Below, piece after piece: positions 16,637 to 22,902 of a stretch of DNA of 64,000 nucleotides. Each line of letters starts with the position of its first letter. The stretch's first letter is position 1. This DNA comes from Streptomyces vilmorinianum (GTDB lineage Bacteria > Actinomycetota > Actinomycetes > Streptomycetales > Streptomycetaceae), in contig NZ_CP040244.1 of assembly GCF_005517195.1 (NCBI RefSeq), forward strand, positions 3,614,001 through 3,678,000. The letters are read 5' to 3'. The notes under the pieces are model-generated. The model had not been told where the DNA came from. It saw only the letters and a list, made by a program, of their open reading frames with translations, and ran no database searches. The position numbers and the translations under genes are program-made.

Positions 16637-16679
16637 GCTCGCCCCGGCTGGTGGTCCGGAAGCCCCGGCCGGGGCGAGC
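16637..16679. repeat. Stem-loop repeat, copy 1
   Basis: A perfect 12-bp stem (GCTCGCCCCGGC, 16637-16648, with its complement at 16668-16679) encloses a loop containing GGTCCGGAAGCC. A second copy lies 80 bp downstream and a third at 20217. It may be a terminator, but the loop sequence is conserved. Confidence 0.7.
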
Positions 16680-16716
16680 TCGCAAGCGGCCACGAACGTG
16701 GAGGCTGCCCACGAAC

Positions 16717-16759
16717 GCCCGCCCCGGCCGGTGGACCGGAAGCCCCCGCTGGGGCGGGC
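16717..16759. repeat. Stem-loop repeat, copy 2
   Basis: The arms GCCCGCCCCGGC (16717-16728) and GCTGGGGCGGGC (16748-16759) enclose GGACCGGAAGCC. Relative to copy 1 the third base pair has changed from T-A to C-G on both arms, a compensatory change, and one G-C has become G-T. The flanks (GAACG before, TCGCAA after) are also shared. Confidence 0.7.
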
Positions 16760-16831
16760 TCGCAATGCCCAGCGCGACTACACCGACTGGGCCATTACTT
16801 TCGCGCCTCCACGGCGCCGAAGGAACCTCGG

Positions 16832-17365
16832 ATGACGACTACACGCGCCCTTCCGTACGCCCCGCCCCCGGGAGCGGCCCGGCACAACCAGATCGCCGTG
16901 GCGCCGTGGGTCGACCGTAGCTCGGCCGCCGGTGCGCACTGCCGGCTGCTCCTCGTGCACGACCCGCTCAGACCGGGCGAGCAGCTGTGCGAGGTGGCAC
17001 GGGCCATGCTCGGCGTTGCCTCTGGCCTCGGGCTCGCACCCGCCCACCAGGGGGCGCGGCACATCGGGCCGGTGCTGTGCATGCGCCACGGAGCTACGAC
17101 CGTCGGCCCACTCCACGGCGAGCGCGTTCTCCACGTCCCCGGCCGGACGATCATCCTGCTCAACTACGGCCACGAGGACTGCCTGTTGCGCGTGCCCGAC
17201 GGGAATCCGGCATGGGCCGCCACAGCTGCCACCCTCGGACAAGTTCACATCGCGGTCGCCCTGGACCCCGGATCCGTGGGGCCTGGGGATGACGCGGCCT
17301 CGTTCGCCCGTCGCTCCGCCGCGGTCGGCCGCCTGTGGACCGGCATCGCCTCCGTACGCACGTGA
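16832..17365 (+). CDS. Hypothetical protein upstream of the graspetide cluster
   Basis: A 177-residue protein from ATG 16832, behind an AAGGAAC ribosome site. It has a beta/alpha pattern: AHCRLLLVHDPLRPGEQLCE, then VARAMLGVASGLGLAPA, GERVLHVPGRTIILLN and QVHIAVALDPGSVGPGD. The Gly/Ala content and alternating strands suggest a compact globular fold. No family is recognised. It is separated from the precursor gene by 98 bp and points the same way, so a role in the peptide pathway is possible but only inferred from position. Confidence 0.55.
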   Translation: MTTTRALPYAPPPGAARHNQIAVAPWVDRSSAAGAHCRLLLVHDPLRPGEQLCEVARAMLGVASGLGLAPAHQGARHIGPVLCMRHGATTVGPLHGERVLHVPGRTIILLNYGHEDCLLRVPDGNPAWAATAATLGQVHIAVALDPGSVGPGDDAASFARRSAAVGRLWTGIASVRT

Positions 17366-17463
17366 CCTTCCTTTGCACCACCCCATGACTCTCGTCTCCG
17401 TCGCCAATCCGGCGCCGGACGCGGGATGCACCACCAGGACGAACACAACTAAAGGAGCTCAAC

Positions 17464-17739
17464 ATGGCACTGCTGCTTGACCGCGTCCCGACCCAGTCCC
17501 ACACGATCAGCACGGACCCGGCCGGCCCCGCGGACACCCGGCCGTTCGGTCTCGACTCGCTGACCGGGCTGACCAAGGTCGGCGAACAGCCCCGCGCCGC
17601 CGTCGACCCGGTGACGCAGCTGTCGCTCGTCGAGGGCAGGCCGGCCATCCTCGACCCCATGCTCGCCGGGACCTCTTCCAACACCGAGAGCGACGGATCG
17701 ACCGTGATCTCGGTCGACACCGACCAGAACGACGACTGA
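17464..17739 (+). CDS. Graspetide precursor peptide (ATP-grasp-modified RiPP)
   Basis: A 91-residue peptide from ATG 17464 with an AAAGGAG site. The leader carries RPFGLDSLTGL (residues 26-36), the PFGL/PWGL motif of putative ATP-grasp targets, and the AAVDPVTQLSLVEGRPAILD region typical of such leaders. The C-terminal core (about 70-91) is rich in Ser/Thr donors followed by Asp/Glu acceptors: TSSNTESDGSTVISVDTDQN then DD. The maturase would join side chains as macrolactones or macrolactams. The core holds one Asp-Gly step (SDGS), the preferred site of aspartimide formation by the partner methyltransferase. TGA overlaps the maturase ATG, showing translational coupling. I cannot assign ring connectivity from sequence. 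Confidence 0.85.
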   Translation: MALLLDRVPTQSHTISTDPAGPADTRPFGLDSLTGLTKVGEQPRAAVDPVTQLSLVEGRPAILDPMLAGTSSNTESDGSTVISVDTDQNDD

Positions 17740-18743
17740 TGGTCAAGCCCCCTGTGGGGTCGGGCACGCGCGGCGGTCTTCCGCCGCGCGTGCTCGTCGT
17801 CACCTACGCTCTCGACCCCACCGCCGACTATGTCCTGCACGAACTCAACACGCGTCGCGTGCCGTTCTGGCGGACTGACCTCGCCGACTTCCCCACCCGT
17901 ACGCGTCTGCGCACCACCCTGGGACCGTCCGGACAATGGTTGGGCGTGATGCACGACGAGCTCCGCGGCATCGACCTCTCCGAGCTGCGCGCGGTGTGGT
18001 GGCGCAAGCCGACCGAGTTCCAGTTCGCCGCCACGATGGCCGAGCCCGAGCAGCGGTTCGCCCGCTCCCAGGCCAAGCACGCCTTGACCGTCCTCTCCTC
18101 GCTCCCGGACGTGCTGTGGGTCAACCGACCCGAGCGGAGCGCCGACTGCACCAAGCCCGTACAGCTGGCCGTAGCCGTCGAGGCCGGGCTGCACGTACCA
18201 GACACGCTCATCACCAACGACCCCGCCGATGTCGCCGAGTTCGCCGAGGAGATCGGCGGCCCGATCATCACCAAGGTTCTCGGGGGCATCGTCCACACCG
18301 AGGACGGCCGACGTGGGCAGCTCTACACCCGCCGCGTGCCGCCCGAGCAGCACGCTGACCCACGCATCGCCTTGACGGCACACCTGTTCCAGCGCGAGAT
18401 CACGAACAAGGCGTACGAGATCCGGGTGACCGTCGTCGACGGGGAGCTGTTCCCCGTCACGATCCACGCGCCCGCTGGCCCGGGCCGCCTCGACTGGCGC
18501 CGCGACTCGAAGAACCTCACCTACGCTCCGGCCACGCTGCCCGGGTACATCCGCGACGGGATCCGCGAGATGATGCGCCGCCTCGGCCTCGTGTACGCCG
18601 CGCTCGACTTCATCGTCGACGCCCACGGCGCGCACTGGCTCGTCGACGTCAACCCCGGCGGCCAGTGGGCATGGATCGACCAGACTCGCGACGCCATCAC
18701 CCGAGCGCTCGCCGACCTCCTGGAGAAGGGCAGCACCACATGA
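17739..18743 (+). CDS. ATP-grasp ribosomal peptide maturase (graspetide synthetase)
   Basis: A 334-residue protein from ATG 17739 overlapping the precursor stop. The N-terminal domain begins RVLVVTYALDPTADYVLHEL and includes VWWRKPTEF, the arginine-containing motif near the pre-ATP-grasp region. The ATP-grasp part has GPIITKVLGGIVHTEDG, the substrate loop, and the metal-binding end LVDVNPGGQWAWIDQ. This is the TgmB-type maturase family, which phosphorylates Asp/Glu side chains of the core and couples them to Ser/Thr/Lys. Length and neighbours fit the family. It overlaps the methyltransferase gene by 4 bp. Confidence 0.88.
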   Translation: MVKPPVGSGTRGGLPPRVLVVTYALDPTADYVLHELNTRRVPFWRTDLADFPTRTRLRTTLGPSGQWLGVMHDELRGIDLSELRAVWWRKPTEFQFAATMAEPEQRFARSQAKHALTVLSSLPDVLWVNRPERSADCTKPVQLAVAVEAGLHVPDTLITNDPADVAEFAEEIGGPIITKVLGGIVHTEDGRRGQLYTRRVPPEQHADPRIALTAHLFQREITNKAYEIRVTVVDGELFPVTIHAPAGPGRLDWRRDSKNLTYAPATLPGYIRDGIREMMRRLGLVYAALDFIVDAHGAHWLVDVNPGGQWAWIDQTRDAITRALADLLEKGSTT

Positions 18744-19837
18744 CTACTGAGGCCACGACCGCGGACACTGCGGCCGCGCGCGGCAAGCTCGTGCAGACCC
18801 TCATCGACGCCGGCGCCATCACCGATCCCCGGTGGCGCGCCGCGTTCGAGGACGTACCCCGGCACCTGTTCGTCCCGTTCTACTTCGACCACTCCGGCGT
18901 CCGGATCGCAGGCGACGACCCGGCGACCATCGAGCAGTGGTTCGCCGCCGTCCACAGCGACAAGTCCCTCGTCACCCACCGGACCGAGGGCGCAGCGACA
19001 TCCTCAAGCACCGAGCCGTCGCTCATGGCCGCGATGCTCCACGCCCTCGAAGTCGACGACGGTATGCATGTCCTGGAGATCGGCACCGGCACCGGCTACA
19101 ACGCAGCGCTGCTCTCCCACCGGCTCGGCGACGGCCAGGTCGTGACCGTCGACATCGCCCTCGACATCACCGGACCCGCCCGCGAACGACTCACTGCGGC
19201 CGGCTACGCGCCGCACGTCGTGACCGGCGACGGCGCTGAGGGGTGGCCGCCGGACGCGCCGTACGACCGGATCATCGCAACATGCCGACTCGACGCCATC
19301 CCGCGCACGCTGATCCACCAGCTGACGGACTCCGGGGTCATCCTGGCTCCGCTGGGCAATGCGCTCGCACGGATCACCCGCACCGGCCCCGAGACTGCCG
19401 AGGGACAGTTCCTTTCGGGGGCGTTCTTCATGGCCATGCGGCACGGGCGCGGCACCGGGGTTACCCGGCGCCCTGACCTTCCGGCCGGGAGCGGACGCCC
19501 GTCGCTCCTGCCCCTGGCGGACATCGTCGACGGCACCTTCCGCTTCCTCGTAAGCATCGTCGCCCCTGGCCTCGTCTGGCAGTACGACCTCGACGACACC
19601 GGCACGCCGGACGGTACGCGGGTGTGGTCGCCTGACGGCTCGATTGCCAGCGTGACGGCCGATGGCACCGTGCGCGAGACGGGCTCTCTCTGGGCGCGGC
19701 TGGAGGCGGCCCACGAGGTGTTCGTCGCACATGACCGCCCCGCGGCTGACCGGTACGGCGTCACGATCGACCAGGAGGAGCAGCGCGTGTGGCTCGACAG
19801 CCCCGCCGGGCCGAGCTGGACCATTCACGAGTCGTAG
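18740..19837 (+). CDS. PIMT-like O-methyltransferase of the graspetide cluster
   Basis: A 365-residue protein from ATG 18740. Residues about 15-200 are a protein-L-isoaspartate methyltransferase domain: RWRAAFEDVPRHLFVPFYF, the SSSTEPSLMAAMLHAL substrate segment, motif I VLEIGTGTGYNAALL and acidic VVTVDIAL. The extra 150-residue C-terminal region is typical of RiPP-associated homologues. By analogy with the fuscimiditide enzyme, it should methylate an Asp in the modified core, giving an aspartimide; the SDGS step of the precursor fits. The four-base overlap with the maturase indicates one operon. The catalytic outcome is inferred. Confidence 0.85.
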   Translation: MTTEATTADTAAARGKLVQTLIDAGAITDPRWRAAFEDVPRHLFVPFYFDHSGVRIAGDDPATIEQWFAAVHSDKSLVTHRTEGAATSSSTEPSLMAAMLHALEVDDGMHVLEIGTGTGYNAALLSHRLGDGQVVTVDIALDITGPARERLTAAGYAPHVVTGDGAEGWPPDAPYDRIIATCRLDAIPRTLIHQLTDSGVILAPLGNALARITRTGPETAEGQFLSGAFFMAMRHGRGTGVTRRPDLPAGSGRPSLLPLADIVDGTFRFLVSIVAPGLVWQYDLDDTGTPDGTRVWSPDGSIASVTADGTVRETGSLWARLEAAHEVFVAHDRPAADRYGVTIDQEEQRVWLDSPAGPSWTIHES

Positions 19838-19844
19838 CCTGGGG

Positions 19845-20093
19845 TCAGCCCTCTGCTGGCGGCCGCAGAACGAAGGTCCCCTTGTTCGGCAGGGTCACGA
19901 CCAGCCCGCGCTCCCGCAGCTCCTGCACGGCGCGGCGCGCCGTTCCGGGAGCGACGCCGTACGCCGCGGCCATCGCCCTTTCGTTCGGCAGCCTCGCCCC
20001 GTAGGGGAGCTGACCCGACCTGATCTCTGCTTCGACCTGGTCTGCCACACGCACGTAGACGTACTGGAACTCAGCGCCCGGAAGTTCGCTCAT
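19845..20093 (-). CDS. Short GntR-family winged-helix regulator
   Basis: An 82-residue protein from ATG at 20093, convergent with the methyltransferase gene, leaving 7 bp between them. It is a bare winged helix: FQYVYVRVADQVEAEIRSGQ, LPNERAMAAAYGVAPGTARR and AVQELRERGLVVTLPNKGTF. There is no effector-binding domain, so it either acts constitutively or is a remnant of a longer GntR protein; such stand-alone domains are common in Streptomyces accessory DNA. Targets are unknown. Confidence 0.82.
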   Translation of the reverse strand: MSELPGAEFQYVYVRVADQVEAEIRSGQLPYGARLPNERAMAAAYGVAPGTARRAVQELRERGLVVTLPNKGTFVLRPPAEG

Positions 20094-20216
20094 GGGCGGA
20101 ACCTATGGCCCGCTCCAACCCCCCACGTCGGCAGATGGCCACAGGGGGCACCATGGAGCGGCCTATAGCGGATGTTAGTGTTCCGCTGCGCGACACCGCA
20201 GGTCGCGCCCACAATC

Positions 20217-20257
20217 GCCCGCTTCGGGGTAGGTCCGGAAGCCTCCCCGGGGCGGGC
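20217..20257. repeat. Stem-loop repeat, copy 3
   Basis: The arms 20217-20229 and 20245-20257 form 13 pairs, two of them G-T. They enclose the same GGTCCGGAAGCC loop as the copies at 16637 and 16717, although the arm sequence differs. It lies between the GntR regulator and the 20545 gene. Confidence 0.65.
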
Positions 20258-20299
20258 TTTCCGCGTTCCCCCGAGCGGGTGCGAGTGCGGTGAAACGAT

Positions 20300-20338
20300 G
20301 AGCCCCGCTCGGCTGGATTTCTCCCGTCAGCGGGGCTC
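20300..20338. terminator. Hairpin, possible terminator
   Basis: The 10-bp arms GAGCCCCGCT (20300-20309) and AGCGGGGCTC (20329-20338) enclose a 19-nt loop and are followed by TCTCGCG. It could end any transcript entering from the left. Confidence 0.5.
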
Positions 20339-20360
20339 TCTCGCGTCTCGAGGCCCAGTA

Positions 20361-20394
20361 GTGATGTACGGCTCCCTGTGCACTTCTCATTCCC
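20361..20394. repeat. Imperfect 34-bp repeat of the paaK junction (internal copy)
   Basis: GTGATGTACGGCT, five differing bases, then TGCACTTCTCAT. The same pattern occurs in the same orientation at 21804-21837, where element DNA meets paaK. It may be an attachment-site half, or the end of a small nested insertion. Confidence 0.5.
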
Positions 20395-20544
20395 TCGTTG
20401 CTGTCCGTTAAGGGGGCATAGCTCACCCCCATGTGTGACTCCTGCGGGCGTACGGAGCACTGGAAAGTGTCGGAACTCTCCATGCGTGATCACTTGGAAT
20501 AGCTCTGCGACTCGACCGCCAATTGCTGACCGGGGAGTGTGCCG

Positions 20545-21090
20545 ATGGGCTCTGACGAAGTGCGCAGATCGTGCGAGGTGCTAGCCGAGGCCCGAGCTGC
20601 CGCAGACTCCGCCAGCGCGGCGAAGCTCAAGATCGCCTATGAGTCGGTGATCAAGATCATGGCGCAGCAAGACACCACGTTGGCCAACTACCGCAACCGG
20701 GCCACAGGGCTGTTCACAGTTGCCGCCTTGATCGCCACGTTCGCCTCGAACGTAGGCTTCATCGTCAAGGATCACCCGCCGCCACTCGCCTACCTCATCT
20801 GGATGATGGCGAGTCTGGGAGTGGTTCTCGTGTGCGCTCTCGCCGTGCTGTGGCCGGTGAAGGACTGGTCCTACGCGGCCGCGGAGCCTGTCGGAGTTCT
20901 TCTCCAGAAGGAGGTCGCCGGCGAGGAGGAGAAGAGTCTCCATCGAGGCATCGTCCGTGGTCACTTGCAGGCGTTGCAGGACAACGGTCAGATCATCAAG
21001 CAGAAGGCTGCCTGGTTCCGGTACGGCGTACTCGCTCTGGGGCTTGAGATGGTCGCTGTCCTCACTAGCGCCCTTGTGGCGCAACCCTAG
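20545..21090 (+). CDS. Two-helix membrane protein, unknown function
   Basis: A 181-residue protein. ATG 20545 is preferred to GTG 20539 because GGGGAG lies 7 bp before it. An N-terminal helix ([20 protein letters not shown]) leads into [20 protein letters not shown] and a second membrane helix ([20 protein letters not shown]). A cytoplasmic coiled region follows, with a third weakly hydrophobic C-terminal segment. The layout resembles two-helix SLATT-like or pore-forming effector proteins, but I see no diagnostic residues. It is paired with the HU-like gene 23 bp downstream, inside the segment bounded by the 34-bp repeats. Confidence 0.55.
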   Translation: MGSDEVRRSCEVLAEARAAADSASAAKLKIAYESVIKIMAQQDTTLANYRNRATGLFTVAALIATFASNVGFIVKDHPPPLAYLIWMMASLGVVLVCALAVLWPVKDWSYAAAEPVGVLLQKEVAGEEEKSLHRGIVRGHLQALQDNGQIIKQKAAWFRYGVLALGLEMVAVLTSALVAQP

Positions 21091-21113
21091 ACGAGGCGAT
21101 TGGACGCGTGGTT

Positions 21114-21731
21114 ATGGACAAGGACCGGGAGCAGGGCTCCGGGGACGTTCCGCCCCATAAGGGGCCGAACGTGACAGCTGACGTGGGGCCTTGGAAGGGG
21201 CCGAACGTGACAGCTGACGTGGGGCCTTGGAAGGGCGTCAACTTCGCGGGTCGGCCTGCTGTCGTCGCCGCAGTGGCTGAGCGACTCGGAAGTCGTGAGC
21301 GGGCAGAGGAGGCGGTGGATGCCGTCCTTGAAGTAATCATCGACAGTGCGGCGACGATCGGCTCCACGGGAGCGGCGAGCGAGCCAGCTACGCCGGCGAA
21401 GAAGGCGCCGGGGAAGAAGACCGCGGCGAAGAAGGCACCGGGGAAGAAGACCGCGGCGAAGAAGGCGCCGGCGAAGAAGGCGCCGGCGAAGAAGGCGCCG
21501 GCGAAGAAGACCGCCACGGCGAAGAAGGCGCCGGCGAAGAAGACGGCGGCGAAGAAGACCGCGGCGAAGAAGACCGCGGCGAAGAAGACGGCGGCGAAGA
21601 AGACCGCGGCGAAGAGGGCGAACGTCGCGAAGACGGCCACGGGTAAGACGGTCACGCGACAGAAAGCCGCGGTGAAGGCCGGCGCGGGGAGGGAGACGCC
21701 TGCGGCGAAGGAGAGGGCGACGAAGAGGTAG
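21114..21731 (+). CDS. HU-head / histone H1-tail DNA-binding protein
   Basis: A 205-residue protein from ATG 21114. The N-terminus has a duplicated 12-residue motif ([12 protein letters not shown] twice, residues 17-40). Residues about 48-80 ([20 protein letters not shown], then [11 protein letters not shown]) match the helical dimerisation half of HU proteins. The HU beta-arm DNA-binding half is absent. In its place is a tail of about 110 residues of KKAPAKK/KKTAAKK repeats, like that of Streptomyces HupS or eukaryotic H1. It probably compacts or coats DNA nonspecifically. It is the last gene before a perfect palindromic terminator and the paaK junction. Confidence 0.7.
   Translation: MDKDREQGSGDVPPHKGPNVTADVGPWKGPNVTADVGPWKGVNFAGRPAVVAAVAERLGSRERAEEAVDAVLEVIIDSAATIGSTGAASEPATPAKKAPGKKTAAKKAPGKKTAAKKAPAKKAPAKKAPAKKTATAKKAPAKKTAAKKTAAKKTAAKKTAAKKTAAKRANVAKTATGKTVTRQKAAVKAGAGRETPAAKERATKR
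21162..21233 (+). repeat. Perfect 36-bp tandem duplication
   Basis: The units 21162-21197 and 21198-21233 are identical and in frame, each encoding [12 protein letters not shown] near the N-terminus of the HU-like protein. The third unit has already diverged (GVNFAGRP). Confidence 0.95.
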
Positions 21732-21746
21732 GCGCCGAGTGCAACT

Positions 21747-21785
21747 GGAGGAGGGCCTCGACTCCTGGAGTCGAGGCCCTCCTCC
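21747..21785. terminator. Perfect palindrome, bidirectional terminator at the element boundary
   Basis: Two 19-bp arms (21747-21765 and 21767-21785) are exact inverted complements around a single T. Purine-rich GGAGGAGGG on the left becomes CCCTCCTCC on the right. It lies 15 bp after the HU-like gene and about 45 bp before host paaK sequence. Confidence 0.85.
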
Positions 21786-21803
21786 ACGCGGGCTGGGCTC
21801 GAG

Positions 21804-21837
21804 GTGGTGTACGGCTGCGCATGCACTTCTCATCCCA
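21804..21837. other. Probable attR region at the prophage/paaK junction
   Basis: On the minus strand PaaK similarity continues to GLHIWDEK (about 21832) and then stops abruptly. This interval repeats 20361-20394. A site-specific recombination junction inside paaK explains both facts; the exact crossover bases are not determinable here. Confidence 0.55.
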
Positions 21838-22626
21838 GATGTGCAGACCGTCCTTGGTCTCCACGCACTCCTGCGCGACTCCCGGGCCGATCACCTCCGA
21901 GAGTCCGTAGATGTCGACGGCGTCGATCGCGAACCGCTCCTCGATCTCCCGCCGCATCGCCTCCGTCCAGGGCTCGGCGCCGAAGATGCCCACCTTCAGC
22001 GAGGTGGAGCGCGGATCGATGCCCTGCCGCTCGAACTCGTCGAGCAGCGTGAGCATGTACGAGGGCGTCACCATGATGATCTCGGGCCTGAAGTCCTGGA
22101 TCAGCTGGACCTGGCGGGCCGTCATGCCCCCGGAGGCGGGGATGACCGTGCAGCCGAGCCGCTCGGCACCGTAGTGCGCGCCGAGCCCGCCCGTGAACAG
22201 GCCGTACCCGTAGGCCACATGGACCTTGTGTCCCGGCCTGCCGCCGGCCGCCCGGATGGAGCGGGCGACCACGTCGGCCCAGGTGTCCAGATCGCGTGCG
22301 GTGTAGCCGACGACGGTCGGCCGGCCCGTGGTGCCGCTCGAGGCGTGGACGCGCCGGATCTCGGACTGGTCGACGGCGAACATGCCGAAGGGGTAGTGGT
22401 CGCGCAGATCGGTCTTGGCGGTGAAGGGGAAGCGGGCGAGGTCGGCGAGCGAGCGGCAGTCGTCGGGGTGCAGCCCCGCCTTGTCGAAGGAGCGCCGGTA
22501 GAAGCCCACGTTCTCGTACGCGTGGCGCAGCGTGGACCGCAGCCGCTCCAGCTGGAGCGCCTCAAGCTCCTCGCGTCCGAGCCGCTCGCCGCTGTCCCGC
22601 AGGTCCGCCATGTGCCGCCCACTTCC

Positions 22627-22657
22627 GTCCGAAATCGGACTACCGATCATTCGGTAG
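22627..22657. promoter_or_regulatory. Twin palindromes upstream of paaK, TetR-type operator candidate
   Basis: GTCCGAAATCGGAC (22627-22640) runs directly into CTACCGATCATTCGGTAG (22640-22657, 7-bp arms). They lie 16-46 bp before the paaK ATG. ACCGA(N4)TCGGT palindromes resemble PaaR-type TetR operators of phenylacetate genes. Confidence 0.55.
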
Positions 22658-22902
22658 AGCTCCCGGATCAGTAAATCCGGACCGGCCCGGGCCCTGGCAA
22701 GAGGTCGGCGGAGACTTTCTCGCCACGGTCGGAGGAGAGCGACGCCCGGACGGCGGAGCGCGTACGGCGCTCCGGGGGCGCTTCCCGGGCCCTGAGTGCT
22801 TCGGCGCGGCCACGTCACATGCATATGACATCGGCAACGGTGCGTTACACCTGGATGCGGAGAGTGACGTACCAAGAGATTTCCAGGAACAGGAGTCAGC
22901 CC

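Larger units (their letters stand above)
20094..20544. other. Intergenic region holding two hairpins and an att-like repeat
   Basis: I see no gene here. It holds the third stem-loop copy (20217-20257), a second hairpin (20300-20338) and a 34-bp sequence (20361-20394) repeated at the paaK junction. Base composition is visibly less GC-rich from about 20360 to 20540, probably promoter DNA for the 20545 gene. Confidence 0.6.
21652..22611 (-). pseudogene. paaK: Phenylacetate-CoA ligase, 3' part lost to the insertion
   Basis: From ATG at 22611, about 260 codons are true PaaK: EELEALQLERLRSTLRHAYE, the P-loop HASSGTTGRPTVVG, VAYGYGLFTGGLGAHYGAER and IYGLSEVIGPG. After GLHIWDEK the frame runs into element DNA and ends at 21652 with an unrelated Ser/Pro tail, giving 319 residues against a usual length near 430. 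The C-terminal domain that completes adenylation and thioesterification is missing, so the product should be inactive. The rest of the gene should lie at the far left end of the element, outside the window. Excision could restore the gene. Confidence 0.85.

Noticed and set aside
21346..21675. Arginine-rich protein in another frame of the lysine repeat
   Set aside because: It is a frame-shifted reading of the AAG/GCG repeat of the HU-like gene and has no start context or complexity.
21800..21845. tRNA gene as the prophage attachment site
   Set aside because: No tRNA-like fold is visible at the junction; the target is the coding sequence of paaK.
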